This document shows, piece after piece, positions 26,430 to 35,298 of a stretch of 64,000 nucleotides of DNA; within the stretch, counting starts at the first letter, position 1; every line of letters starts with the position of its first letter. The stretch comes from Cohnella algarum. GTDB lineage: Bacteria; Bacillota; Bacilli; Paenibacillales; Paenibacillaceae. Location of the stretch: positions 3,343,001 to 3,407,000 of the forward strand of contig NZ_JAFHKM010000002.1 in the NCBI RefSeq assembly GCF_016937515.1, in the 5' to 3' direction. The notes below the pieces were generated by a model, which had not been told where the DNA came from, searched no databases, and worked only from the letters and a program-made list of their open reading frames with translations. The translations under genes and the position numbers were made by a program.

Positions 26430-27200
26430 TCGGATGAGTTGCCCGCACACAACGAAATCCAAAGCCGCCAAGGGCTATCCCTGTAGTCGCGGGCAGACAG
26501 ATGACGTTCTTATATGGGGAGGCCTGCGGAATAGGCGAAGTTCCTTCGTAGCGGAAGGGCCGAACCGAAAGGAGAGGGCTGCTTGGCATCCCAGCCGTGA
26601 TGGACCGATTCCTCCAGCAAGCGCTGCTGCAAGTGATGAATTCGATCTTCGATTCCGAGTTCTCCCCGCACAGTCACGGCTTTCGGCCGGGCAAGCGAGC
26701 GCACGACGCCGTAAAAGAAGCCCAAGGCTTACATCCAGAGTGGACTGCGCTGGACGGTCGACGTGGACTTGGAGAAGTTCTTCGATAAGGTCAATCATGA
26801 CATGCTCATGGCGAGGGCGGCGAGGAAAATAAAGGACAAGCGCGTCCTGAAGCTAATCCGTGCCTACCTAAACGCTGGAGTCATGGTGGGCGGAGTCTGC
26901 CAGAAGACCGAAGAAGGGATACCGCAAGGCGGACCGCTTAGCCCGCTGCTGGCAAACATCCTATTGTAAGCTAAACCGCTACACGATGGGTTGGCTAGGC
27001 TACTTCCGCCTGGCATCTGCGAAAACCCACTGCGAACAATTCGACCAGTGGATTCGCCGCTGGCTTCGGATGTGTCTGTGGAAGCAGTGGAAACGGGTCC
27101 GTACACGTACTCGCGAACTCCGGGCGCTCGGCGTACCGGATTGGGCATGCTTCGTTATGGCCAACACCCGCTCCTACCTACTCGATCGCGGGGGCGGTGT
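26430..27200 (+). pseudogene. decayed group II intron with reverse transcriptase/maturase remnants
   Basis: Fragments of a bacterial group II intron protein lie in several frames. From about 26582 it reads LLGIPAVMDRFLQQALLQV and SHGFRPGKRAHDAVKEAQ. After a frame change it reads AYIQSGLRWTVDVDLEKFFD and GIPQGGPLSPLLANILL, then a stop at 26967-26969. About 20 bases further comes the C-terminal RYTMGWLGYFRLA and RRWLRMCLWKQWKRVRTR. The segment that should hold the catalytic YADD box is missing, so an internal deletion has occurred. No domain V/VI structure was seen at the 3' side. The element is dead. Confidence 0.85.
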
Positions 27201-27228
27201 ACGGGCCGATATCCGCGTAACCGGATGG

Positions 27229-28452
27229 TTATCGCGCAACCGCTTCTGCCGCCGCGGCCGGTTGCCGTTTGCGTTCCAGCAGGAAGCCGGCAACGGCGCC
27301 GCCCAGCGAACAGAGCGCCAGCGCCGACGCGAGATAAGGCACGTATGACAAACCGGCGTACGTGATGACGACCCCGCCGAGGTAGGCGCCTCCCGCGTTG
27401 CCGGCGTTCATCACCGAGTGGCTGGAGCTGGAGGCGAGCAGCGGGGCTTTCGCCAGCGTCATAATGCGCACCTGAACGCCGGGCAGCACGGCGAACGCCG
27501 CAACCCCCCATATAAATACGGAAGCGACCGCCAACGCCGAATTCGGAAAGGCAAACGGCAACAGGGCGAGGATGACGGCCAGCGCGGCCAAAACCATGAC
27601 GGTCGATCCCATCGGCCTCCAGTCCGCGAGCTTGCCTCCGAGCAAGTTTCCGAGCGTAATTCCGATCCCGAACAGGACGAGAATCCAGGTGACGCTTGCT
27701 TCCTGAAAGCCGCTGATATCGATCAGAATCGGCGTGATGTACGTAAAGAGCGAAAACAAGCTGGCGCAGCAGAAGGCCCCGGTCAGGAGCGTCACCATCA
27801 CCTTGCGGTTGAACAAGCCGCGAACCTGGTCGGACAGATTCGACGATTCGCCCGAGCCGATGACGGGGATGAACCTGGCGATGCCCAGCAAGGCGACGAC
27901 GCCGAGCAGGGCGATGGCCGCAAACGAGGCTCTCCAGCCGAATTGCTGTCCGATGAACGTGCCGAACGGCACGCCGACGATGTTGGAAATCGATAAGCCG
28001 GCGAGCACCATCGAGACGGCCGCGGCTCTGCGTTCCGGGGCGACGAGCTTGGACGCCATAATCGTGCCGGCGCCGAGAAACGTTCCGTGAGCGAGCGCGG
28101 TGACGATCCGGGTCACGATCAGAAACGGATAGTTCGGCGCGAAGACGGACAGGACGTTGCCCGCGATAAAGATGCCCATCAGGAGCAGCAGCAAAAGCTT
28201 GGGCGGAACGCGGTGCGTCGCGACGGTCAGGACGGGAGCGCCGAAAGCGACGCCGAGCGCGTAGCTTGTAATCAGCTGTCCCGCCTGGGGAATCGTCACG
28301 TTCAAATCCGCGGCGACGTTGGGCAGCAGCCCCATGATCACGAACTCGGTCATGCCGATGGCGAAAGCGCCGAGCGTCAAGCAGTACAAGGAAAACGGGA
28401 AACGCTGTTTTTTCGCCCGCGGTCGGGCGGCGTAAGGCTGTGCTGCATTCAT
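27229..28452 (-). CDS. MFS transporter, AraJ/YdhP-type
   Basis: A 407-aa twelve-helix major facilitator protein of the arabinose-efflux-like DHA1 group (LTLGAFAIGMTEFVIMGLLP is the usual first helix; the motif between helices 2 and 3 and RAAAVSMVLAGLSISNIVGVPFGTFIGQQFGWRASF for helices 5-6 are present). Likely a drug or metabolite exporter. The ATG at 28452 is preceded by an AGAGGA-type site and a good promoter. Its 3' end abuts the intron remnant. The frame is intact. Confidence 0.88.
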   Translation of the reverse strand: MNAAQPYAARPRAKKQRFPFSLYCLTLGAFAIGMTEFVIMGLLPNVAADLNVTIPQAGQLITSYALGVAFGAPVLTVATHRVPPKLLLLLLMGIFIAGNVLSVFAPNYPFLIVTRIVTALAHGTFLGAGTIMASKLVAPERRAAAVSMVLAGLSISNIVGVPFGTFIGQQFGWRASFAAIALLGVVALLGIARFIPVIGSGESSNLSDQVRGLFNRKVMVTLLTGAFCCASLFSLFTYITPILIDISGFQEASVTWILVLFGIGITLGNLLGGKLADWRPMGSTVMVLAALAVILALLPFAFPNSALAVASVFIWGVAAFAVLPGVQVRIMTLAKAPLLASSSSHSVMNAGNAGGAYLGGVVITYAGLSYVPYLASALALCSLGGAVAGFLLERKRQPAAAAEAVAR

Positions 28453-28524
28453 GAGACGGTCCTCTTCCTATCCGTTGAATCCCCGCAGGGGCGGCCTTGT
28501 TTTTTTATGTGGCCGCAACAGCAC

Positions 28525-28553
28525 AGTATAGTCTCTATTCGGGAGCCTGGCAA
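28525..28553 (-). promoter_or_regulatory. sigma-A promoter of the MFS gene
   Basis: Read on the minus strand: TTGCCA (28553-28548), a 17-base spacer, and TATACT (28530-28525). Confidence 0.65.
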
Positions 28554-28609
28554 GGCCAAATATTGACAGGGCGCGGGCCGTTTTCGCCGCTGCCGGACGT
28601 TTCCCGCGG

Positions 28610-29944
28610 TTATACGCCAAGCGCTTGCAAGCCGGCCTGGTTCAGCAAGTTCCACGGCTTGTTGTAATGCGGCTGGAAGAAGAAGTCGACGAACCCGAGC
28701 TCCTCGATCGTCATCCGGTTTTGGATGCAGACCGACAGCGTGTTGATCGACTGCGTCAAGTCGGCTTTCGAGAGCACCTGCGCGCCGACGATCCTTCCGC
28801 TTTCCGCTTCATAAACGACTTTGAGAAGCGCCTTCTCGTAAGCGGGCATAAATTCGGGGCGATAGCTGTCTTCGATTGTGATTTCTTTCACATTCAACCC
28901 CGCATCAAGAGCCGCTTGTTCCGTGAGCCCCGTCGAGGCGATGTTGTAGTCGAAGATTTTAATGCCCGACGTTCCCTGGGTGCCCAAATATTTGGTCGTC
29001 GGCTTCACCAGATTGCGGGCGACGAGCGTTCCCATGCGGACGGCGTTCGTGGCGAGCGGGATGTAGGCGGCCTGCCCTGTCGGATTGTAGCGGATCGCGC
29101 AGCTGTCTCCGGCGGCGAATACGTCCGGCTTGCTTGTCTGCATGTATTCGTTGACGACGATGGCTCCGTTCGGGAGCATGTCGACCTGATTTTTCAGCAG
29201 CTCGGTATTCGGACGGAAGCCGATGCAGAGAATGACCATGTCGGCTTCATATTGGCCTTTCGTCGTGACGACCCGGGTCACTTTGCCCGCTTCTCCGCCA
29301 AAAGCGGTCACGGTTTGCCCGAGCGCCAGACGAATGCCGCGGGCTTCGAGCTCCGTCTCGACCTTGTCCGTAAATTCCCGGTCCAGGTATTTGAACAAAA
29401 CGCGCGGCGTGTTGTCGATGACGGTGACCCGCTTACCGAGCTGCTCGAACGCTTCGACGAGCTCGATGCCGATGTAGCCGGCTCCGACGACGACGACGCG
29501 TTTCGCGCCGGCCGCTTTTTGGATGATCGTTTGCGCGTGGCCGTAATTTTTGCACAATAAAATGTTTTCAAGCTCCATGCCTTCCATTTTCGGCACGATC
29601 GGCCACGACCCCGTCGTCACGACAAGCTTGTCGTATGTGTCTTCGCGGGTTTCGCCGGTCGTCAAGTCGCGCACGCGAACGGTGCGGGCTTCCGTATCGA
29701 CGGCGAGAACGTCGTGCCGCATGCGGGCGGTTACGCCCAGCTCCGCAAGCTTGCCGGGGTTCGAATAGAAAAGGTCTTCGGCGTTGCGGACGACGCCGCC
29801 GACATGCAGGGCGATGCCGCACGAGAGGAAGGAGATGTTGTCGTTCCGTTCGTATACGGTAATTCGGGCTTCGGGATAGAGTTTGGCCATTTGGGTTGCG
29901 GCCGCGGTTCCGGCATGGGTGCAGCCGATGACGATGACTTTCAT
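28610..29944 (-). CDS. FAD-dependent NADH oxidase / CoA-disulfide reductase family protein (NADH oxidase likely)
   Basis: A 444-aa flavoprotein with an N-terminal FAD motif (KVIVIGCTHAGTAAA), the redox-active cysteine C42 in SFLSCGIAL, a second Rossmann fold for NADH (VVVVGAGYIGIELVEAF) and the second FAD motif (DVFAAGDSC). This is the arrangement of water-forming NADH oxidases, with CoA-disulfide reductase as the main alternative. Twin Rex operators upstream favour NADH oxidase, which regenerates NAD+ when NADH is high. The ATG at 29944 is preceded by AAGGAGG. It is followed on the same strand by the MFS gene, which has its own promoter. Confidence 0.88.
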   Translation of the reverse strand: MKVIVIGCTHAGTAAATQMAKLYPEARITVYERNDNISFLSCGIALHVGGVVRNAEDLFYSNPGKLAELGVTARMRHDVLAVDTEARTVRVRDLTTGETREDTYDKLVVTTGSWPIVPKMEGMELENILLCKNYGHAQTIIQKAAGAKRVVVVGAGYIGIELVEAFEQLGKRVTVIDNTPRVLFKYLDREFTDKVETELEARGIRLALGQTVTAFGGEAGKVTRVVTTKGQYEADMVILCIGFRPNTELLKNQVDMLPNGAIVVNEYMQTSKPDVFAAGDSCAIRYNPTGQAAYIPLATNAVRMGTLVARNLVKPTTKYLGTQGTSGIKIFDYNIASTGLTEQAALDAGLNVKEITIEDSYRPEFMPAYEKALLKVVYEAESGRIVGAQVLSKADLTQSINTLSVCIQNRMTIEELGFVDFFFQPHYNKPWNLLNQAGLQALGV

Positions 29945-29970
29945 GGGAAGGCCTCCTTTTTGAACGTTGA

Positions 29971-29988
29971 TTGTGAATCATTTCACAT
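29971..29988. promoter_or_regulatory. Rex-binding site, proximal
   Basis: TTGTGAATCATTTCACAT matches the Rex consensus TTGTGAA-N4-TTCACAA with one mismatch. It lies 27 bases before the NADH oxidase start. Confidence 0.85.
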
Positions 29989-29999
29989 ATAATCTTATA

Positions 30000-30017
30000 T
30001 TGTGATTTAATTCACAA
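30000..30017. promoter_or_regulatory. Rex-binding site, distal
   Basis: TTGTGATTTAATTCACAA also matches the Rex consensus with one mismatch. Its centre is 29 bases from that of the proximal site. A TATAAG/TATATG -10-like stretch for the minus-strand gene lies between the two. Confidence 0.85.
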
Positions 30018-30177
30018 TCGTTTGTTGGATTTATCATATTCGATTTTTCGGCAGCTGGCAACCGTTTTTGTGAAAAAAGGCACAAATATTTTTTTTCGGG
30101 CCATTCTCCGCCGGTTGCATGGAAGAGGCCGGACGCCGATAATAAATGTAAGGTTTAAACGGACGGGAGGAGACAGC

Positions 30178-31176
30178 ATGGGCGATTTTTATAAGGTTAC
30201 GTTAAACGGAGATTTCGATTCGGTCGTGGAAGCCGCCATCGGCGCGGCCGTCGCCGAGTCGATTCCTGCAATTCTTTCTTTTATTTTCTCCAATATCGTC
30301 GGGATTTTGCTTGTGCTTTTGGCGCTGTTTTTGCTTGCGGCGCTTATCGTGTTATGGCTTAAACGCAACATCGTCAAACGTTGGCTGGACAAGGCGAGGC
30401 TTCGGCATCGGGAAGCGTCCGCGAAGCTTGACGGGCTGATTTTGTCGGAAACGTTCAAGGATTTAAATAACGGATTCATTCAGGGGTCGACCCGCCAGTC
30501 GCTGGAACGGCTGGAACAGGCGGTGCTCGCGGCCCGCCGGCAGGCGGAGCAGCTGCAGGCGAGGCTGAGCGCGCAGAAGGTCCCGTTTTTTTCGCTGATC
30601 GGTCCCCTTCATCGAATCGGCAAATTGAACGCCGAAGCGAACGCTCTGCTTTCGCAGTCGAAGCAGTATGAGCAGGAGCTGGCCGGAACCGAGCGGTTGG
30701 CCGGCGATATGAGGTCTTCGGTCGGCGGGGTGCGCCAGAGGGCGGAGGAGCTTGCGGCTCTGCTTGATGCCGTATCGGCGGAAACCGGTTATCCGCTCGG
30801 CGAGCTCAGGGCGGCATTGGAACGGGTGCAAGAGGCGATCCGCCAAGCGGAATACTCCGGCAGCTTCGATGCGATGAAGGCGCAGGACGATATTCGCAAA
30901 GCGCGGCGGGAGGCCGATGCGCTGGAGCGGAAAATCGCCGAATTTCGCAAAAACGCGGATATTTTCCGGGAAATAAAGCGGCGAACCGAGCGGCAGCTCG
31001 AACGGATTGCGGGCGCGCGCGGCCAGGAGTCGAACGAAGTCTCGATCGCCGTCCGGCAATCCAGGGAGATCGTCGGCGTTTTGGAAGAGTCGATGCAGGC
31101 GGGAAAAGCGGTCGATCTTCGTGCCGCCGCGGTCGAGCTCGAACAGTTATTCAAGCGGGGATCGGATGAAGGTTGA
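30178..31176 (+). CDS. membrane-anchored coiled-coil protein of unknown function
   Basis: A 332-aa protein with one long hydrophobic segment near the N-terminus (about 28-62, ...IVGILLVLLALFLLAALIVLWLK). A long cytoplasmic helical domain follows, rich in Ala, Arg, Glu and Gln with heptad spacing (LERLEQAVLAARRQAEQLQARL; ARREADALERKIAEFRKN). It looks like a membrane-tethered coiled coil. ATG 30178 follows GGGAGGAG; the open frame from 30022 has no ribosome site. It is transcribed away from the Rex-controlled oxidase. I do not recognise the family. Confidence 0.72.
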   Translation: MGDFYKVTLNGDFDSVVEAAIGAAVAESIPAILSFIFSNIVGILLVLLALFLLAALIVLWLKRNIVKRWLDKARLRHREASAKLDGLILSETFKDLNNGFIQGSTRQSLERLEQAVLAARRQAEQLQARLSAQKVPFFSLIGPLHRIGKLNAEANALLSQSKQYEQELAGTERLAGDMRSSVGGVRQRAEELAALLDAVSAETGYPLGELRAALERVQEAIRQAEYSGSFDAMKAQDDIRKARREADALERKIAEFRKNADIFREIKRRTERQLERIAGARGQESNEVSIAVRQSREIVGVLEESMQAGKAVDLRAAAVELEQLFKRGSDEG

Positions 31177-31666
31177 AGCAAACGCCGAAGTTCACGGATT
31201 CCCTCCGATCGCCCTATCGGCGTGCGCCGACCGCAGCTATAAGGTGTTTCGCAAGCTGGAGCGCCAAACGCCGTGAACTTTGGAGGCATAGCGGCTTATG
31301 ATAGGGTATAAAGATTTGAATAGCGGCCCCATGGGCCGCCAGGGACAAGAAGTTGACAGACTTTTTCGAATAGTTGTAAGATAACAGCATGAAATCCGAT
31401 TCGAATTCGGCCCGGACGGCGGGCATAAGGAGGGCGCGGCGATGAGAAAGCAAGGAAACGGTTTTCGTTTGCCCGACAACGCGATCATACCCGAACGCGC
31501 CTTATGCGGCTTCTGGCGGCCGAGACGAAGTATTCGAACGAGTACGGCCCGAGGAAAGCATGTGACAAGCTGCGTTTCGCTTCCGGTCAGCGCCTGATGG
31601 CGCTCCGGGGCGCATGCGCGGCTTTTTATTTTATAGGAGTCAACTTCAAACTCAGGGGTGAAAACG
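31177..31666. other. 490-base region with a promoter and possible small genes
   Basis: No confident gene. Visible items: a palindrome GCGGCCC-CAT-GGGCCGC near 31323-31339, a promoter TTGACA (31353-31358) with 18 bases to TAAGAT (31377-31382), and a possible 51-codon reading frame at 31442-31597 starting MRKQGNGFRLPDN after AAGGAGGG. The short frame has the best ribosome site in the region but no recognisable family. Just before ykuK an inverted repeat (GCGCC...GGCGC) leads into a T-rich stretch and could be a terminator or leader hairpin. Confidence 0.45.
31442..31597 (+). CDS. possible 51-aa small protein
   Basis: ATG 31442 is 7 bases after AAGGAGGG and 60 bases downstream of a TTGACA-N18-TAAGAT promoter. 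The predicted peptide is basic and Arg-rich with no membrane segment. Another frame also stays open here, so which frame is used, if any, is uncertain. Confidence 0.3.
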   Translation: MRKQGNGFRLPDNAIIPERALCGFWRPRRSIRTSTARGKHVTSCVSLPVSA

Positions 31667-32245
31667 ATGAGCAAAAGAAGCAGCATAATCGCCGCGTCCG
31701 ACGAGATGGTCTTTCAAAATTTGTCGGAAAGCCGTCTCTCCGTCGACGACGTGATGGACCGGATCGTCAAGTTCATGGCCCGGGATCCCCAAAGCGTCTA
31801 CCATTTCGTCATCGGAACGGACAGCCAGGTGCACCGCGGGCATACGAAGTTCGTCACCGGCATCGTCGTTCACCGTTTGGGCAAAGGGGCGTGGGCATGC
31901 TACCGCCAGTTGGCGCTGCCGCGCGAGCTGACGTCGATCAAGGAAAAGCTCACGCTGGAAACGTCCTTATCGCAAAGCGTCGCCCATTGCTTCGGCGAGG
32001 AGGCGATCGGCCGGATGGAGGAACTGCTGCTGCCCTATGTTTATCAGGGCGCCATGCTGGAGACGTACATCGATATCGATGCCGGCACGGAGCCGATCGT
32101 CAACAAAACGTCGCTTTACGTTCAGGAGATGGTGGAGCGAGTGGAGGCGATGGGCAGCTATGCGCCGAGGGTCAAGCCGGATTCGATCGTGGCGTCGTCC
32201 TATGCGAACCGCTTTACGAAAAAGCCCGTGCGCCGCGTCATGTAG
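31667..32245 (+). CDS. YkuK family RNase H-like protein
   Basis: A 192-aa protein of the YkuK/DUF458 family, predicted to have a ribonuclease H-like fold. Conserved stretches include FVIGTDSQVHRGHTKFVTGI, KGAWACYRQ, EKLTLETSLSQSVA and DSIVASSYANRFTKKP, which match my recollection of Bacillus YkuK closely. The acidic residues D in GTDSQ and in YIDIDAG are candidate metal ligands. The biological role is not established. ATG 31667 is 8 bases after AGGGG; a GTG at 31658 overlaps that site. Confidence 0.85.
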   Translation: MSKRSSIIAASDEMVFQNLSESRLSVDDVMDRIVKFMARDPQSVYHFVIGTDSQVHRGHTKFVTGIVVHRLGKGAWACYRQLALPRELTSIKEKLTLETSLSQSVAHCFGEEAIGRMEELLLPYVYQGAMLETYIDIDAGTEPIVNKTSLYVQEMVERVEAMGSYAPRVKPDSIVASSYANRFTKKPVRRVM

Positions 32246-32338
32246 CCCCGCTTCGCGTCCCCCGTTTTCGGATTTTTCGTGGTACAATATCCCTAATCAG
32301 GTTCCAGTACGAATTGGCGCAAGCGGGAGGTCGAGCCG

Positions 32339-33019
32339 GTGCAGGATATCGAATTTTTGCGGCACTTTCCCTTTTTCGAGCATTTGGAACGTCATGAGCT
32401 GGAAGCATTCGCTGCCCTGTTCGTAACGAAGACGGTCGATAAGGGCACGTATTTGTTTTGGGAAAACGAAGAAGGCGACGAAATGTACCTGATCCGTTCC
32501 GGGGTCGTCGAAATATTTCGCAGCGACGAGGATCGGGAAATTATTTTGGCGATCTTCAACGCGGGCGACTTTTTCGGGGAAATGGCGCTGCTCGGGGAAG
32601 AGCGGAACCGCTCGGCTTCGGCCCGGACGCTTGCCAAGACGACGCTGTACGCGGTCAAGCGCGAGCATTTTCAGGAACTGTTGAGCGGGAATATGACGAT
32701 TTATTTCAAAATCCTGAATGCGGTTATGGAACGCCTGCGCGCCGCGAACGAAATGATTTCCGATTTGACGATTACGCATGCGCGGACGAGAATCGCCCGG
32801 CTCCTGCTGCGGCTTTCCGAAAAGCGCGACAAGTCATCGGGAGAGGTATCGCTCGGCATGAAGCTGACGCACCAGCAACTGGCCAATATGACGGGCACGG
32901 TTCGGGAAACGGTGACGAAGGTGCTGTCGGAAATGCAAAACGAGGGGCTGATCCGGATCGTCAATCGGGAAATCATCATTTGCGAGCTGAACAGGCTGAA
33001 GAAAACATCCGGACTGTAA
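32339..33019 (+). CDS. Crp/Fnr-family transcriptional regulator
   Basis: A 226-aa regulator with an N-terminal cyclic-nucleotide-binding-type beta-roll (DKGTYLFWENEEGDEMYLIRSGVVEIF ... AGDFFGEMALLGEERNRSASA), a long dimerisation helix and a C-terminal winged helix (LTHQQLANMTGTVRETVTKVLSEM). N-terminal cysteines for an Fe-S cluster are absent, so it is not an oxygen-sensing Fnr. The GFFGEMALL-type phosphate-binding cassette suggests a nucleotide or related effector. The GTG at 32339 follows GGGAGG. The effector and targets are unknown. Confidence 0.88.
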   Translation: MQDIEFLRHFPFFEHLERHELEAFAALFVTKTVDKGTYLFWENEEGDEMYLIRSGVVEIFRSDEDREIILAIFNAGDFFGEMALLGEERNRSASARTLAKTTLYAVKREHFQELLSGNMTIYFKILNAVMERLRAANEMISDLTITHARTRIARLLLRLSEKRDKSSGEVSLGMKLTHQQLANMTGTVRETVTKVLSEMQNEGLIRIVNREIIICELNRLKKTSGL

Positions 33020-33158
33020 CGTTCAAAAATTGCCCCCGCACAACACTGTTTGCCCGGACTGATTATTGAGGTTTGCGGCAATACTGTTTCTCTAGACCCA
33101 CACGCATTCTGTCCTTTACGATAGAAAGACAGATTACCGGCGGACGGGTGGAGGAACA

Positions 33159-34040
33159 ATGGAAAACACGTACAACAATTTAAAGCAAGGCGAAAGAGGC
33201 GCCTGGATCAGCATCCTGGCCTACATCTTCCTCTCCGCTCTCAAGCTGTTCATCGGGTATATCGCCTTGTCCGAAGCGCTTTGGGCGGACGGGCTGAACA
33301 ACGCGACGGACATTATCGCTTCGGTCGCCGTACTGATCGGACTTCGCATTTCGCGCAAGCCTCCGGACGCGGATCACCGCTACGGCCATTTCCGGGCGGA
33401 AACGGTCGCGTCGCTCGTCGCTTCTTTTATTATGATGGCGGTCGGACTCCAGGTTCTGTTTCAGGCCGTCTCCAAATTCCGGGTCCAATCCTACGAATCT
33501 CCCGACATGATCGCCGGCTGGACGGCCATCGGGTGCGCGGTCGTCATGTACTTCGTGTACTTGTACAATATCCGTCTCGCCCGCAGAATCGGAAGCGCCG
33601 CGCTGACGGCGGCAGCCCAGGACAACCGCTCGGACGCGCTCGTCAGCGCGGGGACGTTCGTCGGCATCGTCGGCTCGCAATTCGGATTGCCGTGGCTCGA
33701 CCCGCTGACGGCGCTTGCGGTCGGGCTGATCATCTGCAAGACGGCGTGGGAAATTTTCCGCGACAGCTCGCACGCCCTTACGGACGGCTTCGACGCCGCC
33801 GAGCTTCAGGCGATCCGGCAAACCGTCCGCGGCATAACCGGCGTCAAAAAAATCATCGACGTGAAAGCAAGGGTTCACGGAAACAACACGTTCGTCGACA
33901 TGACGATCGCGGTCGAGCCGGAACTTAACGTAAGCGAAAGCCACGCGATCACGGAAAAGATCGAGCGGCGCATGCTCGAGGCGCACGGCATCGCGCATGC
34001 GCATATTCATATCGAGCCGTTCGAATCCGCCGCGAAATAA
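33159..34040 (+). CDS. cation diffusion facilitator family transporter
   Basis: A 293-aa CDF metal/proton antiporter, with six membrane helices and a C-terminal cytoplasmic domain. Metal-site motifs are ALWADGLNNATD in helix 2, HRYGH in the loop, and the helix-5 motif QDNRSDALVS. The C-terminal domain ends HAHIHIEP, another metal-binding stretch. Likely exports Zn, Mn, Fe or Co. The ATG at 33159 is 10 bases after GGTGGAGG-like sequence. No partner genes are adjacent. Confidence 0.9.
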   Translation: MENTYNNLKQGERGAWISILAYIFLSALKLFIGYIALSEALWADGLNNATDIIASVAVLIGLRISRKPPDADHRYGHFRAETVASLVASFIMMAVGLQVLFQAVSKFRVQSYESPDMIAGWTAIGCAVVMYFVYLYNIRLARRIGSAALTAAAQDNRSDALVSAGTFVGIVGSQFGLPWLDPLTALAVGLIICKTAWEIFRDSSHALTDGFDAAELQAIRQTVRGITGVKKIIDVKARVHGNNTFVDMTIAVEPELNVSESHAITEKIERRMLEAHGIAHAHIHIEPFESAAK

Positions 34041-34062
34041 GCGGGGTTCGAACGGACTCGCT

Positions 34063-35058
34063 TCAGTTGAGGGACTTGGCGGGCTTCGGCGACCAGTTGA
34101 TAAAGATGGCCTCGAAGACGGGAATCCTTTTCAACAAAAAATGCGCGGCTACGGGAATGAAAATGCCCATTAACGTGAACTCGACGAGGTTAGGCTGGAT
34201 ATGAAAAGCTTCGTTGACCAGATTGTTAATCGGAAAGTGAAGATACATAACGGTCATGGTCATGCCGCCCAGTTTGACCATGACGTTATATTTGGGACGG
34301 ATGATTTCGCACAAGCAATAGCTTAAGGCGAAAAGAACCAATAAGCACGAAAGCGGAATGAGCAGCGCGAAGACGAAATTTCCGTACACGTTGTATTTCA
34401 TGTCCATTCGAAAATCGATCGCCCCGGCGTGTTTAAGCAAAACGAACGCAACGGACCCGGCCAGCGCCAACAAGGGGATCCCAATTTTTTTGATCGAATT
34501 TACGATGATATCTTTAAAATAGTATCCGATCGCGTAATAGACGAGGGCAAGCGGCACGACATCCGCATTCCACGGAACGGACAGCGCGGACCAATCGACA
34601 ACGAACGAAAGTACATAGCATGCCGCAACGATCGCAAACTGGACCGTTCTCGGATATCTGGATATAAACGCGAAAAGCATTTGGGTCAAAAAAAGGCAAG
34701 TGATGAACCAGAAAACCGCAAAGCTTCCCTTCAGAACGTCTCCCCCGTACAAAAGCAGTCCAATATTTTCGAAAAAGATTCCGAAATCGAATTTGTCCTT
34801 GATCAGGATCAGAAGCGCGATAACGACTCCGTATGCAAAATAAGGAATCATCAATTGTTTGGCTCTTTTCAGAGACCATTTTTTGAACGCGTCGCCCTGA
34901 ACGGGTTTAAATAAAAATCCGCTGACCATAAAGAAAAGCGGCATGGCAACCCAGCTCAAATAAGGATTGATCCCGTTATCGCCCGAATGGCCCATCACGA
35001 CAAAGATGATACCCAGCCCTTTTGCGAAATCGATCCATGCTTCGCGGTTTTTAACCAT
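34063..35058 (-). CDS. membrane acyltransferase family 3 protein
   Basis: A 331-aa multi-helix membrane protein of the acyltransferase-3 (OafA/NodX/WecH-like) family that transfers acetyl or other acyl groups to surface sugars. The opening NREAWIDFAKGLGIIFVVMGH carries the conserved D and the H of the family, and FFMVSGFLF is the next conserved stretch. The ATG at 35058 has AAGGAG upstream; the frame stays open to 35172 but lacks a ribosome site and crosses the promoter. An operator-like palindrome overlaps the -10 box. AT content is higher than in its neighbours, a hint of transfer. Confidence 0.82.
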   Translation of the reverse strand: MVKNREAWIDFAKGLGIIFVVMGHSGDNGINPYLSWVAMPLFFMVSGFLFKPVQGDAFKKWSLKRAKQLMIPYFAYGVVIALLILIKDKFDFGIFFENIGLLLYGGDVLKGSFAVFWFITCLFLTQMLFAFISRYPRTVQFAIVAACYVLSFVVDWSALSVPWNADVVPLALVYYAIGYYFKDIIVNSIKKIGIPLLALAGSVAFVLLKHAGAIDFRMDMKYNVYGNFVFALLIPLSCLLVLFALSYCLCEIIRPKYNVMVKLGGMTMTVMYLHFPINNLVNEAFHIQPNLVEFTLMGIFIPVAAHFLLKRIPVFEAIFINWSPKPAKSLN

Positions 35059-35078
35059 AAAGTGGCACTCTCCTTTTT

Positions 35079-35120
35079 TGATACATATTGTATCACTAAA
35101 ACGGAAGGCGTCCAATCGTT
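35079..35120 (-). promoter_or_regulatory. promoter with overlapping palindromic operator for the acyltransferase gene
   Basis: On the minus strand TTGGAC and TACAAT are separated by 17 bases. The -10 box lies inside a perfect palindrome TGATACATATTGTATCA (35079-35095), the kind of site used by GntR or related repressors. Confidence 0.6.
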
Positions 35121-35298
35121 TTATGTTAAAAATTTGCGTATATGGAATTGTCGATTGTTCATAGCTGGACATCCAAGCAAAACAGGTTGTTTTATCGAAA
35201 GCTCCGGAATTTCATTTTCCGAGTTCCCTTGTCTTCTCAAACATATTAACATTATGATGTAATAATCTTTTTGAGGTAATAAAAAAAGGGGGGATCGG

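Noticed and set aside
30022..30177. N-terminal extension of the coiled-coil membrane protein
   Set aside because: No ribosome site, and it begins next to the Rex operator region; ATG 30178 follows GGGAGGAG.
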